A stretch of 64,000 nucleotides of DNA, taken from positions 433,724-497,723 of the forward strand of contig NZ_KE159568.1 in NCBI RefSeq assembly GCF_000403845.2. The letters run 5' to 3'. The position numbers and the translations under genes are program-made. This DNA is from Eubacterium sp. 14-2 (GTDB lineage Bacteria > Bacillota > Clostridia > Lachnospirales > Lachnospiraceae). The notes beneath the pieces were generated by a model. It was given only the letters and a program-made list of their open reading frames with translations. It ran no database searches and was not told the origin of the DNA. Shown piece by piece: positions 33,520 to 42,880 of this stretch (positions are counted from its first letter, which is position 1; every line of letters begins with the position of its first letter).

Positions 33520-33873
33520 ATGTCTGAAATTGATCCAAAGTTAGACGAACTGATAAAGAAAAAGCGTATTGAGCGTCGGCTTACACAGGAAGAAGTGGCT
33601 GAACTGGTCGGCTGCCATCCGCAATATTACAAGAATCTTGAAAACGGGAAGGGTATGCCAAGCCTTCCTATGTTCTGCAAGATTATGTGGACGCTGCATA
33701 TTTCCGCCGATGAATATGTATGGCCAGCTCAATACCCTGATAACCCTACATACAAGTCCTTGCTGAATTTACTTGACCAATGCGATAAATACATGCTGTC
33801 TGTACTGCTTGCCACTGCGGAAGCCCTTCTTGCAAATACACCTAACAAAACAAATGATAAAACTGAAAAATAG
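33520..33873 (+). CDS. XRE-family regulator of the mobile element
   Basis: 117 aa from ATG 33520 (MSEIDPKLDEL; AAGAGG upstream; GTG 33511 is an alternative). HTH: IKKKRIERRLTQEEVAELV, CHPQYYKNLENGKGMPS. The C-terminal half is helical. It is transcribed opposite to the sigma-like gene, and is preceded by an attenuator-like structure and two direct repeats. Probably the element's repressor/activator switch. Confidence 0.85.
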   Translation: MSEIDPKLDELIKKKRIERRLTQEEVAELVGCHPQYYKNLENGKGMPSLPMFCKIMWTLHISADEYVWPAQYPDNPTYKSLLNLLDQCDKYMLSVLLATAEALLANTPNKTNDKTEK

Positions 33874-33941
33874 ATTTTTTATGCCAGAAATTATAGAGCG
33901 TATATAGAATTTGTTCATTCTTCCTGAAAGAAACGTCTTGT

Positions 33942-33978
33942 AAAAATGACTCACCCTTTATTTCGGCGAGTCATTTTT
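33942..33978. terminator. Bidirectional terminator between convergent genes
   Basis: AAAAATGACTC pairs with GAGTCATTTTT across a 14-base loop. It separates the XRE gene from the convergent gene at 33958, and overlaps that gene's stop codon. Confidence 0.85.
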
Positions 33979-34320
33979 CAGATGTGCTACTATTTTTTCT
34001 ACATTTTGATTTGATGATATAACACCCAATCCAAACAAGATCTGGAAGGCATCTAACATTCCTTGTAAATATGCCTGCTGTTGTTCAGCAAATGCCTTTG
34101 ACTGCATCTGCTCAATATAGCGTTCCAAGAAATCCCTGGAATGATTTCCTAATCCATTCATTGTTTGCTTGTACTCTTCTTCCAGTTCTGCAAGTCTTTC
34201 TGATTCCATCCGGCAGCTATCCAGATGTACCAACGTCTCCCTGCCCATGTCCTCACATCTTAAATTTTGCAAAAACAATTCCAGTTTTTCAGTAACTTCA
34301 TTTTTCATTTTCTCATTCAC
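33958..34320 (-). CDS. Coiled-coil protein of unknown function
   Basis: 120 aa, almost wholly helical with heptad-like repeats (ESERLAELEEEYKQTMNGLG, RDFLERYIEQMQSKAFAEQQ) and a short hydrophobic stretch (AFQILFGLGVI) near the C-terminus. The start has AAAGAGGTGA upstream. It resembles the small accessory proteins of clostridial elements, but I do not recognise a family. Convergent with the XRE gene. Confidence 0.65.
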   Translation of the reverse strand: MNEKMKNEVTEKLELFLQNLRCEDMGRETLVHLDSCRMESERLAELEEEYKQTMNGLGNHSRDFLERYIEQMQSKAFAEQQQAYLQGMLDAFQILFGLGVISSNQNVEKIVAHLKNDSPK

Positions 34321-34400
34321 CTCTTTCCCAAATACATATTCTTACAATATAAAATAAGCAATGATAATGTATTCCATGCATCACTGCCTACTTTATTTTT

Positions 34401-34553
34401 TTATAAATCAGTATCTATACTTTCTAATTTTATAAGAATCAGCTCCACATCTTTTCCTCCTGTCTCCATTGGATTATGTGTATTCCTTTTCTTATCAGCG
34501 CTAGAAATAGTATTTATTCCATACTGCTTTGAGACGGCAACTCCACCGTCCAA
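34401..34553 (-). CDS. Small 50-aa open frame, unknown
   Basis: From TTG 34553 with GGGAGG five bases upstream, reading DGGVAVSKQYGINTISSADK and ending LIKLESIDTDL. Composition looks coding and the ribosome site is good, but no family is recognised. The rest of the 34320-34846 gap holds only the terminator at 34577. Confidence 0.35.
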   Translation of the reverse strand: MDGGVAVSKQYGINTISSADKKRNTHNPMETGGKDVELILIKLESIDTDL

Positions 34554-34576
34554 AATTCCCTCCCTTGCCTTGATAT

Positions 34577-34606
34577 AAAAAACAGGCTCTTATGAAAATG
34601 AGCCTT
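34577..34606 (-). terminator. Minus-strand terminator
   Basis: On the minus strand AGGCTC, ten-base loop, GAGCCT followed by GTTTTTT. It lies between the response-regulator pseudogene and the small ORF. Confidence 0.7.
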
Positions 34607-34795
34607 GTAAGCCGTCAGCATATATCCTGCTAAAATTACTGTTAAATAGATAATATCAGTGCTAACTGAAAGTATCTAACCCACTTGTCAGCCTTTGTGT
34701 TAATCTGGTTTTATCATATTTCTTGACTATACATGAGCATTCTTCATATAATGCTTTTTCACAAAAATATATCAACTTTCAGATAGTACACCCGA

Positions 34796-35184
34796 CTATA
34801 AAAATCTAGGACGCTGTCCCTCGGTCAACTGTAGACCAGCATATTCTACCAACTTAGCCCGTAACAAGCTCGATTCCAGTTTATCCACACATAATGTTGC
34901 CCCCTGTGCATGGCTTCTTTTTCGTAGTCTTCTTTTTCATGGCATGAAGCCAGGATAAAGGGAAGCGTTCCATATGCCGCCTGTACCATATCCAAAAGTT
35001 CTAATCCAGAACCATCCGGCAAATCAAGGTCACAACAAATCAGCAACGGTATTTCTTCTTTGATAGCTATCCGAGCCTCTTCCAAGGTGTTTGCCGTTTT
35101 CACTCTATATCCTCGATTTTGTAAGTATTTTTGCAGACACCATGTATAGGCGCTGTCATCATCAACTATAAGTATCTTTCTCAT
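34796..35184 (-). pseudogene. Response regulator receiver with a one-base frameshift
   Basis: Receiver domain: ILIVDDDSAYTWCLQKYLQ, then CCDLDLPDGSGLELLDM (phospho-Asp) and PFILASCHEKEDYEKEA. At a run of G bases the frame slips: the predicted product ends MHRGQHYVWINW, whereas the next frame continues naturally ATLCVDKLESSLLRAKLVEY to a stop at 34796. No DNA-binding domain was found, so it is a broken remnant. Confidence 0.7.
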
Positions 35185-35235
35185 TTATTCACCTCCAGCA
35201 TTAGCTTCTCTTTATCATATAATGCAAATGTCACA

Positions 35236-35303
35236 GAAATGTCCGAGCCTTTCATCCTATCAGCTTAAAAAAGGCCTGAATTGTTACAAAGCTCGGACAT
35301 TTC
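35236..35303. repeat. 16-bp inverted repeat between the RR remnant and the permease operon
   Basis: GAAATGTCCGAGCCTT (35236-35251) and AAAGCTCGGACATTTC (35288-35303) match at 15 of 16 positions, 36 bases apart. Possible operator pair or remnant repeat end. The adjoining 35310-35395 holds a short frame (KLLGTKYLIEHSQ) that may be a gene tail. Confidence 0.55.
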
Positions 35304-35395
35304 AAAAATTTTTGCCCTCATCCACATTGAACTGCGAATGCTCAATAAGATACTTAGTCCCAAGCAGTTTTAATCCGCCCGAAAAATCAAAGCTT

Positions 35396-37774
35396 TTATA
35401 ACCTTATCCGTTCTACAAGAGATTGGTTTTTCTGTCTGCCCAGACTGACGCAGGAAATCAACTGCGGAATCAGGATCATCACCGCCGTATACAGAAGACA
35501 GGGCATCAGAGGAAATCTGTAATTCATATATCTCGCAATCCGCTTATAAGCGGCAACGAATCCGTACCCGGCTGCGCCGCCTGCAAAAAGCGTGACCAGA
35601 ATTGCCGGTAACACATACATAATGCTTTCCCAGAACAGCATATTTCTTATCTGTTTCACTTCCATACCAATAGATTCCAGCACGGATAATTCCCTTTTGC
35701 GCGTGGCAATATTTCCGATCATCATATTAATCAGATTCAGAATCCCAAATAAGGTAACAAAGGCTGAGATTCCGTAAATCTGCATTTTGATCTTCTTCAC
35801 ATTTGCCGAATCATCCAATATCTGCTCCCGCAGTGTCGCCAGGGATAAATCGGGATCATCATCTGTCAGCGAACGAATTGCTTCTTCTATCTGTTCTCCA
35901 TATTTTTCATAATCATCCACAGAAATATAGAAGGCGCTGGCAGTATTCATATCACCCCACAGCTTTTCCATCGTCTGATCTGTCATTGCAAAAGCATAAC
36001 CGCCTTTTACCGGCGCCGGATCCGGACTGACTGCCGCAATCTCAAGCTTTGCAGTATGTTCCGCCCCGTCAGACCAGTGCAGTGTAATGTAGTCCCCAAC
36101 CTGCGGGGATATGCCGTTTAACCCGGAAACAAGTTCACTGTCCGTAATCATAATACCGTCTGACTCGCACAGATAATCATAGCTGTTATTACCTTCTGCA
36201 TTCATCTGAAAATATGCGTCAGAATCTCTTGTCAGCCGGTAAAATCCATCGCTCCAGACAGCCCCCTGATACTCAATACTGCCGAATGCACTGTTTTCTG
36301 TCCTGACAGAGCGCACATGAGGAAGAGTAGACAACTGTTCTTTTAGTTCTTCACTCAGATGTCCCTTAAGCTGCATATCCGTTGGTCCGTATGCTGACGG
36401 ATTGTGCGCATTATACTGGTAAGAAACCATATATTCTGCATCGGAAAAAACCCCTTCCCTTGAGAAGGATATTTCGTCCCAGGCATACAAATATGAGGCC
36501 GAAATCATAAAAACAATTCCTCCAAAAGCAATGGACACCGTCATAAGCCGCTGTTTCTTATAACTTCGGCTCTGTCCCAGCCGTGCCATTACAAATGCGG
36601 TCAGCTTTTTATGCTTTGCATCCCCCTCACGGGCATCTCTGCCGTCCCACAAATCCCTTGACGCTTCAATAGGAGAAACCTTAGCCGCAAGAGCAGCCGG
36701 TTTGCTGACAGAGATCTGTACGGCAAAAAAGCCAAATACACCAGTGACTGCCGCCGTCGCCAGATAACCGGGCGTACTCCATCCTTCCGGCTGCAGAAGA
36801 TACGCAACGGCTCCGCCAAGAATTAAGGACACAGGGATTGCCGCGGCACATAGATATCCCCCTTCCCGGCGCACCATTTTCCGAATCTGCTTCTCTGTCA
36901 TTCCGATCGTCTGAAGCTGCCCGATCTGCTGTGCGCGTGATGAGACAGACAGATAAAAGATACTGTAAATGACAATCCCGCTGGCCGCCATGATAAATAA
37001 GGATACAAAGGCGATTGCATATCCGGCCGTATTGTCCTCCCGCAAAAACTCCTCAAATCTGCCGTTTATATTCACATCCTGGCGCTTTACGCCATAATCC
37101 TCCGCTATCTGGTAAACCGCTGACTCAAATCCGGAAGATTCCATATCCCAGGCACCTGCAATCCGCACAAGAGCCGTATACTCCACTGCCCTCATGGAAG
37201 GATTTTTCTCTGCAAATTCTTCGGATACATAAACCGTATAGGACGATAACTCCTGATTTCTGCCGGTATATCCGCTGACTACAAACTCCTCCGATCCATT
37301 TCCCGTATTCAGAGATATCTTTTCGCCGATTCTGCACTCCTTTCCAATACCGTTCATGAAGCTTTTGTCTACAACGATTTCGCCATATTTTTCCGGCTCT
37401 TTTCCCTCTGCCGGCGCATAAGTCTGTATTTTATCTTTCTGACTTTTCATATAAATAAACTTATATTTTACACCGCTGATTTCAAACTCAGCGCCGTTAT
37501 CTTTATATGGAATCACAAGTTCTGTCCTCTCATCTGCAGCAAGCACCTCCATCCGCTCTTTTGGCACGTTCATATAGATCACATGCTGCATATTTTGAAG
37601 CATCCGTTCTTCCGCTGTCTGCGTTCCTTGGAGAAATAACGTCATCACCATAATAAATGTAATCGAAAGAATAATGGTCAGGCCTGAAAACAGGGTATAT
37701 ACTTTACTGCCCGTCAGATTGCTTCTTGCAATGCGGCAGATGATTCTGCCGTTATTATTTGCATCCAGTCTCAT
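35396..37774 (-). CDS. FtsX-type ABC permease (BceB/MacB-like large permease)
   Basis: About 792 aa. One N-terminal helix (FSGLTIILSITFIMVMTLF), a soluble domain, a helix cluster (IAFVSLFIMAASGIVIYSI), a second soluble domain and C-terminal helices, with the FtsX hallmarks LQTIGMTEKQIRKMVRREG and ESIGMEVKQIRNMLFWES. Ends SLVERIRL. Start ATG 37774 follows the ATPase stop by two bases. With the ATPase and the RR/HK pair this forms a peptide-resistance-like transporter; no transport direction can be inferred. Confidence 0.9.
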   Translation of the reverse strand: MRLDANNNGRIICRIARSNLTGSKVYTLFSGLTIILSITFIMVMTLFLQGTQTAEERMLQNMQHVIYMNVPKERMEVLAADERTELVIPYKDNGAEFEISGVKYKFIYMKSQKDKIQTYAPAEGKEPEKYGEIVVDKSFMNGIGKECRIGEKISLNTGNGSEEFVVSGYTGRNQELSSYTVYVSEEFAEKNPSMRAVEYTALVRIAGAWDMESSGFESAVYQIAEDYGVKRQDVNINGRFEEFLREDNTAGYAIAFVSLFIMAASGIVIYSIFYLSVSSRAQQIGQLQTIGMTEKQIRKMVRREGGYLCAAAIPVSLILGGAVAYLLQPEGWSTPGYLATAAVTGVFGFFAVQISVSKPAALAAKVSPIEASRDLWDGRDAREGDAKHKKLTAFVMARLGQSRSYKKQRLMTVSIAFGGIVFMISASYLYAWDEISFSREGVFSDAEYMVSYQYNAHNPSAYGPTDMQLKGHLSEELKEQLSTLPHVRSVRTENSAFGSIEYQGAVWSDGFYRLTRDSDAYFQMNAEGNNSYDYLCESDGIMITDSELVSGLNGISPQVGDYITLHWSDGAEHTAKLEIAAVSPDPAPVKGGYAFAMTDQTMEKLWGDMNTASAFYISVDDYEKYGEQIEEAIRSLTDDDPDLSLATLREQILDDSANVKKIKMQIYGISAFVTLFGILNLINMMIGNIATRKRELSVLESIGMEVKQIRNMLFWESIMYVLPAILVTLFAGGAAGYGFVAAYKRIARYMNYRFPLMPCLLYTAVMILIPQLISCVSLGRQKNQSLVERIRL

Positions 37775-37776
37775 CC

Positions 37777-38451
37777 TTACCACCTTCCTTCCGTAATCCG
37801 CCCGTCTTCAATCCGGATTGTACGGTCCGCAATCTGAGCGTTCTCATCATTATGCGTAATCATCACAATGGTCTGATGAAACTTCCTTCCCGTCGCCTGC
37901 AAAAGCCCCACAACTTCCTGGCTTGTACGGCTGTCCAGATTGCCTGTAGGCTCGTCGGCCAGTATCAGCGCCGGCTTGGTAATCAGCGCCCGGGCAATGG
38001 CCGCCCTCTGCTGCTGGCCGCCGGAAAGCTTATTGGGCTTTCTCTCTAATTTCCCTTCCAGTCCAAGTACAGATACAATTTTATCCAAATACTGTCGGTC
38101 CACACTTCGTCCGTCCAGCTCTATCGGAAGAACGATGTTATCATAAATGGTCAGATTCGGAATCAGATTATAATTCTGAAAAATAAATCCGATCTTTCTT
38201 CTGCGGAAAATCGTCAGCTCGCTCCGGCTCATTTTGCCCAGGCTCTGCCCATCTACCACAACGCTTCCCCCTGTAGGCGTATCCAGGCCCCCCAGCATAT
38301 GAAGCAGCGTGCTCTTCCCGGAACCGGACGTTCCCACAATCGCTGTAAAACTTCCCTGTTCGATCTGAAGGGTAATCCCATCCAAAGCCTTCACAACCAG
38401 GGTCTCTTCCCCATAATACTTCGTAAGATCCTTTGTCTGTAATATATCCAT
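37777..38451 (-). CDS. ABC transporter ATP-binding protein
   Basis: 224 aa, MacB/LolD type. Walker [11 protein letters not shown]-loop [12 protein letters not shown], signature [15 protein letters not shown], Walker [16 protein letters not shown]-loop IVMITHN. All motifs are intact, in contrast to the homologue at 63434. Partner of the permease that follows. SD AAGGAG precedes ATG 38451; a promoter is present 26 bases or more upstream. Confidence 0.95.
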   Translation of the reverse strand: MDILQTKDLTKYYGEETLVVKALDGITLQIEQGSFTAIVGTSGSGKSTLLHMLGGLDTPTGGSVVVDGQSLGKMSRSELTIFRRRKIGFIFQNYNLIPNLTIYDNIVLPIELDGRSVDRQYLDKIVSVLGLEGKLERKPNKLSGGQQQRAAIARALITKPALILADEPTGNLDSRTSQEVVGLLQATGRKFHQTIVMITHNDENAQIADRTIRIEDGRITEGRW

Positions 38452-38476
38452 GCCTCATCTCTCCTTCCTGATTATA

Positions 38477-38504
38477 GTTATATTCTAAAAGGAGATTCTA
38501 TCAA
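38477..38504 (-). promoter_or_regulatory. Promoter for the ATPase-permease operon
   Basis: TTGATA (38504-38499) and TATAAC (38482-38477) are 16 bases apart on the minus strand, between the histidine kinase and ATPase genes. A target of the neighbouring response regulator is likely. Confidence 0.5.
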
Positions 38505-38549
38505 TCCTGTTTCAAATGACGAAGAAATATTATCAAAACCGAAACAATT

Positions 38550-39470
38550 TCAAGCCTGCCGCGGAAGGAATACGGAAAAGCAGGAACCCCGCCCCGGCAC
38601 AGAATGCACCATTATATATCCTCCCTGAAGCATAATAATATTTCTGGCAATATACAGGCCAAGGCCAAGCCCTTCTTCTCCAGAAACCGGGCTTTCCCTG
38701 TAAAACCGTTTGAATATATCATTATAATGTCCGGAAGCAATTCCCCTTCCCGTATCCTGAACCCGGATTTTTGTGTACATCTCTCCCGGACTGACGTCAA
38801 TAGAAATATTCCCTCCCTCCGGCGTATATTTCACCGCATTATCCAGAATATTGCCGATTGCCTCCGCCGTCCACTTCACATCACAGACCGCAGTCATATC
38901 CTGCCCGCACCGGATAGACAGTTCCATCTTTTTTCTTTCTGCCTTATGGACAACATCATTCACAGCCAGCTCCAAAACATGAAAAATACTAACATTTCCC
39001 ATATTCAGCTTAATCATATCGCTCTCCAAACGGGAAGACTTAATCAGCGAATCAATCAGAAATTCCAACTTCTCAAGCTGCCGCCCTATAATTTCTTTGA
39101 ACTTCTCTGCCTCATCGAAAGAAATATCCGGATCCGAAAGCATATCATGATACATGCAGATATTCGACAGAGGCGTCTTTATCTGATGGGCAATTTCAGA
39201 AATCGTCTTTTGCAGCTTCTCCTTCTCCTGTTTGCTCTCCAGCGCCCGGTTCCTGAGTATCTCTTCCGTCTTCTCGATCTCCATAACCACCTTGGAAGCA
39301 AGCGTTTCCCTATTGTATTCCCGGAACAAAGACTGACCCTTTCCATTCCCCATGATACGTCTGGTATTCCAAAGTATTTCTTCGGAGAACATCACAAATT
39401 TTCTTCGGAAATACAGATAATATCCGAGATTCAAAACACAAAAAAGAAGCAGAATCATCAGTGCTTTCAT
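38550..39470 (-). CDS. Sensor histidine kinase
   Basis: 306 aa. One N-terminal membrane helix (ALMILLLFCVLNLGYYLYF), a short linker and the kinase core: SEIAHQIKTPLSN (phosphoacceptor His), NILDNAVKYTPEGG, DTGRGI and GLGLYIARNII. It lacks a large sensor domain, as is usual for kinases that detect peptides through a BceB-type permease. Start ATG 39470 overlaps the RR stop (ATGA). Confidence 0.92.
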   Translation of the reverse strand: MKALMILLLFCVLNLGYYLYFRRKFVMFSEEILWNTRRIMGNGKGQSLFREYNRETLASKVVMEIEKTEEILRNRALESKQEKEKLQKTISEIAHQIKTPLSNICMYHDMLSDPDISFDEAEKFKEIIGRQLEKLEFLIDSLIKSSRLESDMIKLNMGNVSIFHVLELAVNDVVHKAERKKMELSIRCGQDMTAVCDVKWTAEAIGNILDNAVKYTPEGGNISIDVSPGEMYTKIRVQDTGRGIASGHYNDIFKRFYRESPVSGEEGLGLGLYIARNIIMLQGGYIMVHSVPGRGSCFSVFLPRQA

Positions 39471-40156
39471 ACTCCTGCCTCCCCTGCTCCGACCCACCGG
39501 TATCCCATTCCATAAATATTCTTGATATAATCAAACTTATCGTCAGCTATTTTATTCCGCAGACGGCTGATATTTAAAGACAGCGTATGTTCGCTGACAA
39601 AGCGCCTTCTGCTGTCCCATATATTTTCCAGAAGGATATCCTTCGTCAGTATCTTTCTCCGGTTCTTACAGAAAAACTGAAGAAGGTCAAATTCTGTCGG
39701 CGTAAGCTCTAACAGTTCCCCGCTTTTCCTGACAATCCTTTTTTCAAAATCAATGTCAAGATTGCCGCACGAATAACAGGATTCCTCATGCCTTCCCCCA
39801 CACCTTCTAAGAACCGCCTGTATCTTCTCCATGGCAATCTGAATCCGGAAGGGCTTCGTAATATAATCCTCCGCGCCCATGTGATAACCGCCGATAATCT
39901 CATCCTCCAGATTATGAGCCGTCAGGAAAATAAACGGTATCTCATAAAGAGCGGCAGTATCCTGCGCAAACTCAAATCCGCTGCCGTCCGGCAGATTCAC
40001 ATCCAGCACGATTAGATCATACGCTTCCTTTAAAAGAAGTCCCTTTGCCTCTTCTAAGGTGTAAGCAGAAAAAGGGGTGATCCCCCTTTTCTGCAGGTTA
40101 TAACACAGTCCTCCATTCAGTATCTCATCATCTTCAATCACTAATACTCTGCTCAT
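39467..40156 (-). CDS. OmpR-family response regulator
   Basis: 229 aa. Receiver with acidic pair (IEDDEI), phospho-Asp in VLDVNLPDGSGF and Lys in YITKPFRIQ; the winged-helix output has ELTPTEFDLLQFFCKN and YGMGYRWVG. Partner of the kinase directly after it, and likely activator of the ATPase-permease operon. SD AAGGAG is good. Confidence 0.94.
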   Translation of the reverse strand: MSRVLVIEDDEILNGGLCYNLQKRGITPFSAYTLEEAKGLLLKEAYDLIVLDVNLPDGSGFEFAQDTAALYEIPFIFLTAHNLEDEIIGGYHMGAEDYITKPFRIQIAMEKIQAVLRRCGGRHEESCYSCGNLDIDFEKRIVRKSGELLELTPTEFDLLQFFCKNRRKILTKDILLENIWDSRRRFVSEHTLSLNISRLRNKIADDKFDYIKNIYGMGYRWVGAGEAGV

Positions 40157-40179
40157 ACTACTCCTTTGGTTCTGAATAA

Positions 40180-40686
40180 TTACAATACATCTTTGTTTTC
40201 CACATTGCAGATTGACAATACGGCAAACCCGAAAGATACAGCCGTCAGGACAAGGGGAAATACTGCGTTATCTGCCATAGTAAAATCACCCACATTTGCC
40301 TGCGTAAGAAATATCAGCAAAAATGAAGTAATAATGGCCGCTTTCGATGATTTCACCGCCATCATCTGGGATGCCAGTATTTTCTGGCGTTTCACCGGAT
40401 AAGTAAACATCAGGTTCATGGTTTTATTTTTGTAAGCGCTCACAATAAAGGATGCAAGCATGACACTTGCAAAAATGAGAAAAGCCATGCCTGTAAACAA
40501 TTCGATGGGGGAGGAAATGGTATCCATCCCTGGTGCGGCATCCAGCGTCCCATCCGGATCATCTGCAATTCCCAGAAAAGCAAGGGCAAACGTGAACAGG
40601 CACAGGAGCGCCGTCAGGATAACTGCGATACGGATATACTTCCCGATATTGTTTTTCTTCCATTCCAGTTTCATCAGCTTTCGCAT
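40180..40686 (-). pseudogene. ABC-2-type permease, truncated
   Basis: 168 codons of an ABC-2 (bacitracin/lantibiotic immunity type) permease: MKLEWKKNNIGKYIR start, helices (VILTALLCLFTFALAFLGI, GMAFLIFASVMLASFIVSA) and NKTMNLMFTYPVKRQKILA. Full-length relatives are about 240 aa; this ends abruptly with VENKDVL at 40180, 24 bases before the next RR gene. It overlaps the chimeric gene at 40674. Confidence 0.7.
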
Positions 40687-40967
40687 GATTTTTCCACCTC
40701 CTCTGTCAGTTTCAGGAAATAATCCTCCAATGATTCCGTATGTTTCGTGATAGATATCATTTCCACGTCAGAGTCAGAAATCTCTTCTAACTTCCGGCTG
40801 ATCTGCATTAATCTGGTCTGGATTCCTCTCCTGAAAGCGAACCGCTGATACAGGCCGACAAGGGCCAGAACAGCGAGCACAATCAAAAGGAAACACCCTA
40901 CGGGTATCCCTATATGCGCAAAAGACGGCGCAAAAATAAGGAAAAAGTAAATTGTCTGGCCGCTCAT
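40674..40967 (-). pseudogene. Chimera: histidine-kinase N-terminus joined to ABC ATPase C-terminus
   Basis: 97 codons in one frame. Residues 1 to about 60 (two membrane helices, then QTRLMQISRKLEEI) match the N-terminus of a BacS-type kinase that should follow the RR at 40969. The remainder (VEMISITKHTESLEDYFLKL, TEEVEK) is the C-terminal end of an ABC ATPase that should precede the permease at 40686. The join near DSDVEM indicates an in-frame deletion of the kinase core and most of the ATPase. Confidence 0.65.
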
Positions 40968-40968
40968 G

Positions 40969-41658
40969 TCACAAATCTCCTGCCTTATACCCAATCCCCC
41001 AGACTGTAACGACATATCCGGGATTATGGGGATCGTCCTCTATCTTCGTCCTCAGCCTGCTGATATGGACATTCACGGCATTTTCGTCCCCCAGGTATGC
41101 ATCGTTCCAGACAAGGGAATATATCTGTTCCTTTGTGTATACCTTCTTTGGATTCTGTAACAGTAATTTCAGGATCCCAAACTCTTTTGCCGTAAGTTCG
41201 ATCTCTTTGCCATCTTTTTTCACAGAGTAAGCATTCAGATCCATTGTCAGGGCGCCTTTTATAAGAACAGGCTGCTGCATGGAAGTTCCAGAAGCATACT
41301 GGGTGGTCCTTCTGATATTGGCTTTTATGCGCGCCAGCACTTCCGTCACGGAAAATGGTTTTGTAATATAATCATCTGCCCCCAGCCCAAGTCCCAGGGT
41401 TTTGTCAGAATCCGTATCTTTTGCCGATATGATAATAATGGGAACCGTACTGGATTCCCTGATTTTCCCCATGACCTCCATACCATTCCTTTTTGATATC
41501 ATCAGATCAAGCAAAACGAGACCAAAATCATCGGAAAAGAACTTCTCACAGGCGCTTTCCCCATCTGATACAGCAATGACTTCATAATTTTCTGTCATCA
41601 AAAAGCTTTTTAACATGGCGCTGATTTCCATATCATCTTCCACCAATAAGATTTTCAC
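40969..41658 (-). CDS. OmpR-family response regulator with orphaned partner
   Basis: 229 aa from GTG 41658 (GGAGGGAAGG upstream). Receiver: LLVEDDMEISAML, VLLDLMISKRNGMEV, YITKPFSVTEVL; output domain: ELTAKEFGILKLLLQN, VWGIGYKAGDL. Intact, but its kinase is the chimeric remnant. Its targets may be the decayed ABC genes on either side. Confidence 0.93.
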   Translation of the reverse strand: MKILLVEDDMEISAMLKSFLMTENYEVIAVSDGESACEKFFSDDFGLVLLDLMISKRNGMEVMGKIRESSTVPIIIISAKDTDSDKTLGLGLGADDYITKPFSVTEVLARIKANIRRTTQYASGTSMQQPVLIKGALTMDLNAYSVKKDGKEIELTAKEFGILKLLLQNPKKVYTKEQIYSLVWNDAYLGDENAVNVHISRLRTKIEDDPHNPGYVVTVWGIGYKAGDL

Positions 41659-41678
41659 AATGCCTTCCCTCCAACCTA

Positions 41679-42880
41679 TTAAGAAACCGCCATTTTCTTA
41701 TGAAACATATACCAAAGTATAAAAACCGGGAATAATACCCATGCTGTCACCACACCCGTATCTGTTACCGCGAATATCCTGAAAAATGGTTCCTGCCTGC
41801 CCGCACTCAAAACAGCCTGGACAATCGCCGTAACTCCTGCTGCCATGCCGCCCTGACACAAACCCTCTTTCATTACCATCCAATACATCTCCTTTTTCCG
41901 GATGCCGATTTTATACATGATCTTAAAATCATTTCTCCTGTTCAGCAGGTTCGTAAATACAGTATTGAAACAGACCAAAAGGCCAATCACCGCAAGGATG
42001 ATGATAAAAAACCAATGCATCACCTTCTGGCAGTGATCGGAATCAACGTACTTCTGTATTTGCTGTCCGGCATTGTGGAAGGAATATCCGTTCGTGTCTG
42101 AAATACGCTCCAAACTGGATGCAGCTATTGCCTCCCCACCCTCCTCGGTCCACACATTGACAACCTGCCGGTATAGCGCTCCTGGGAAAAGCCCAGCCGT
42201 TCCCCTGTCCACAATCAGCAGATTTCCTCCTATATGATTTTCCGACAATATAATATTCTGGGCATCCAAAAGCTTTACACAGGCAGACTTACATCCGTTT
42301 TTCGAGCCGTTTATAATCAATTGCTCATCATAAATGGTAAACATGTCCCCGGCCTCCAGGTTCAATGTCTTTGCCAGCTCCGCTTCCATGATTGCAACAG
42401 GGCCATCCCTTTCTTCATCATAGGACGGCACCAGCGCCTTTATATGATCCGTGGTCGCCAAAACCAGATTGTATAAGCATTGTTTCTTTCCGTCTATCTC
42501 CTGTTCCATAGCGAGCATCGACTCATAATTCCCGCTGTCTGCGTTTAATTTTTTCCTTTCCTCACATAGAAAGATTCCCCTGTCGTAATTGATCTCATAA
42601 TCCTGCATCTGCCTGATGCCTGGAGTTGCTTTCATTTCCTGAAAAACAGAATCCGATATGGAAGGAATATCCCCTCCCGCTATATTTTCATAAATGCTTC
42701 CTGCCGTCCCTCCAGGGCTTGTGCATTCAATCTGTTTGCCATCTGGACATTTGCAAAAAGCTGGTTCCCAATCAGAAGAAATACCGTGATAAAACAGAGG
42801 AACAGACCTGTCAGGACGGTATTTCTTTTCTCTTTTAAAAGATACCCTCTCACTACAGATAAGATTTTCTTTCTATCCAT
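41679..42880 (-). pseudogene. FtsX-type ABC permease with a frameshift
   Basis: The start region reads RKKILSVVRGYLLKEKRNTV and one helix, then LEGRQEAFMKI and a stop at 42680. A neighbouring frame continues GSIYENIAGGDIPSISDSVF without a break into ATPGIRQMQDYEINYDRGIF and on to helices (FFIIILAVIGLLVCFN, IGIRKKEMYWMVMKEG). A one-base shift near 42700 explains it. Start ATG 42880 overlaps the ATPase stop. Confidence 0.8.
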
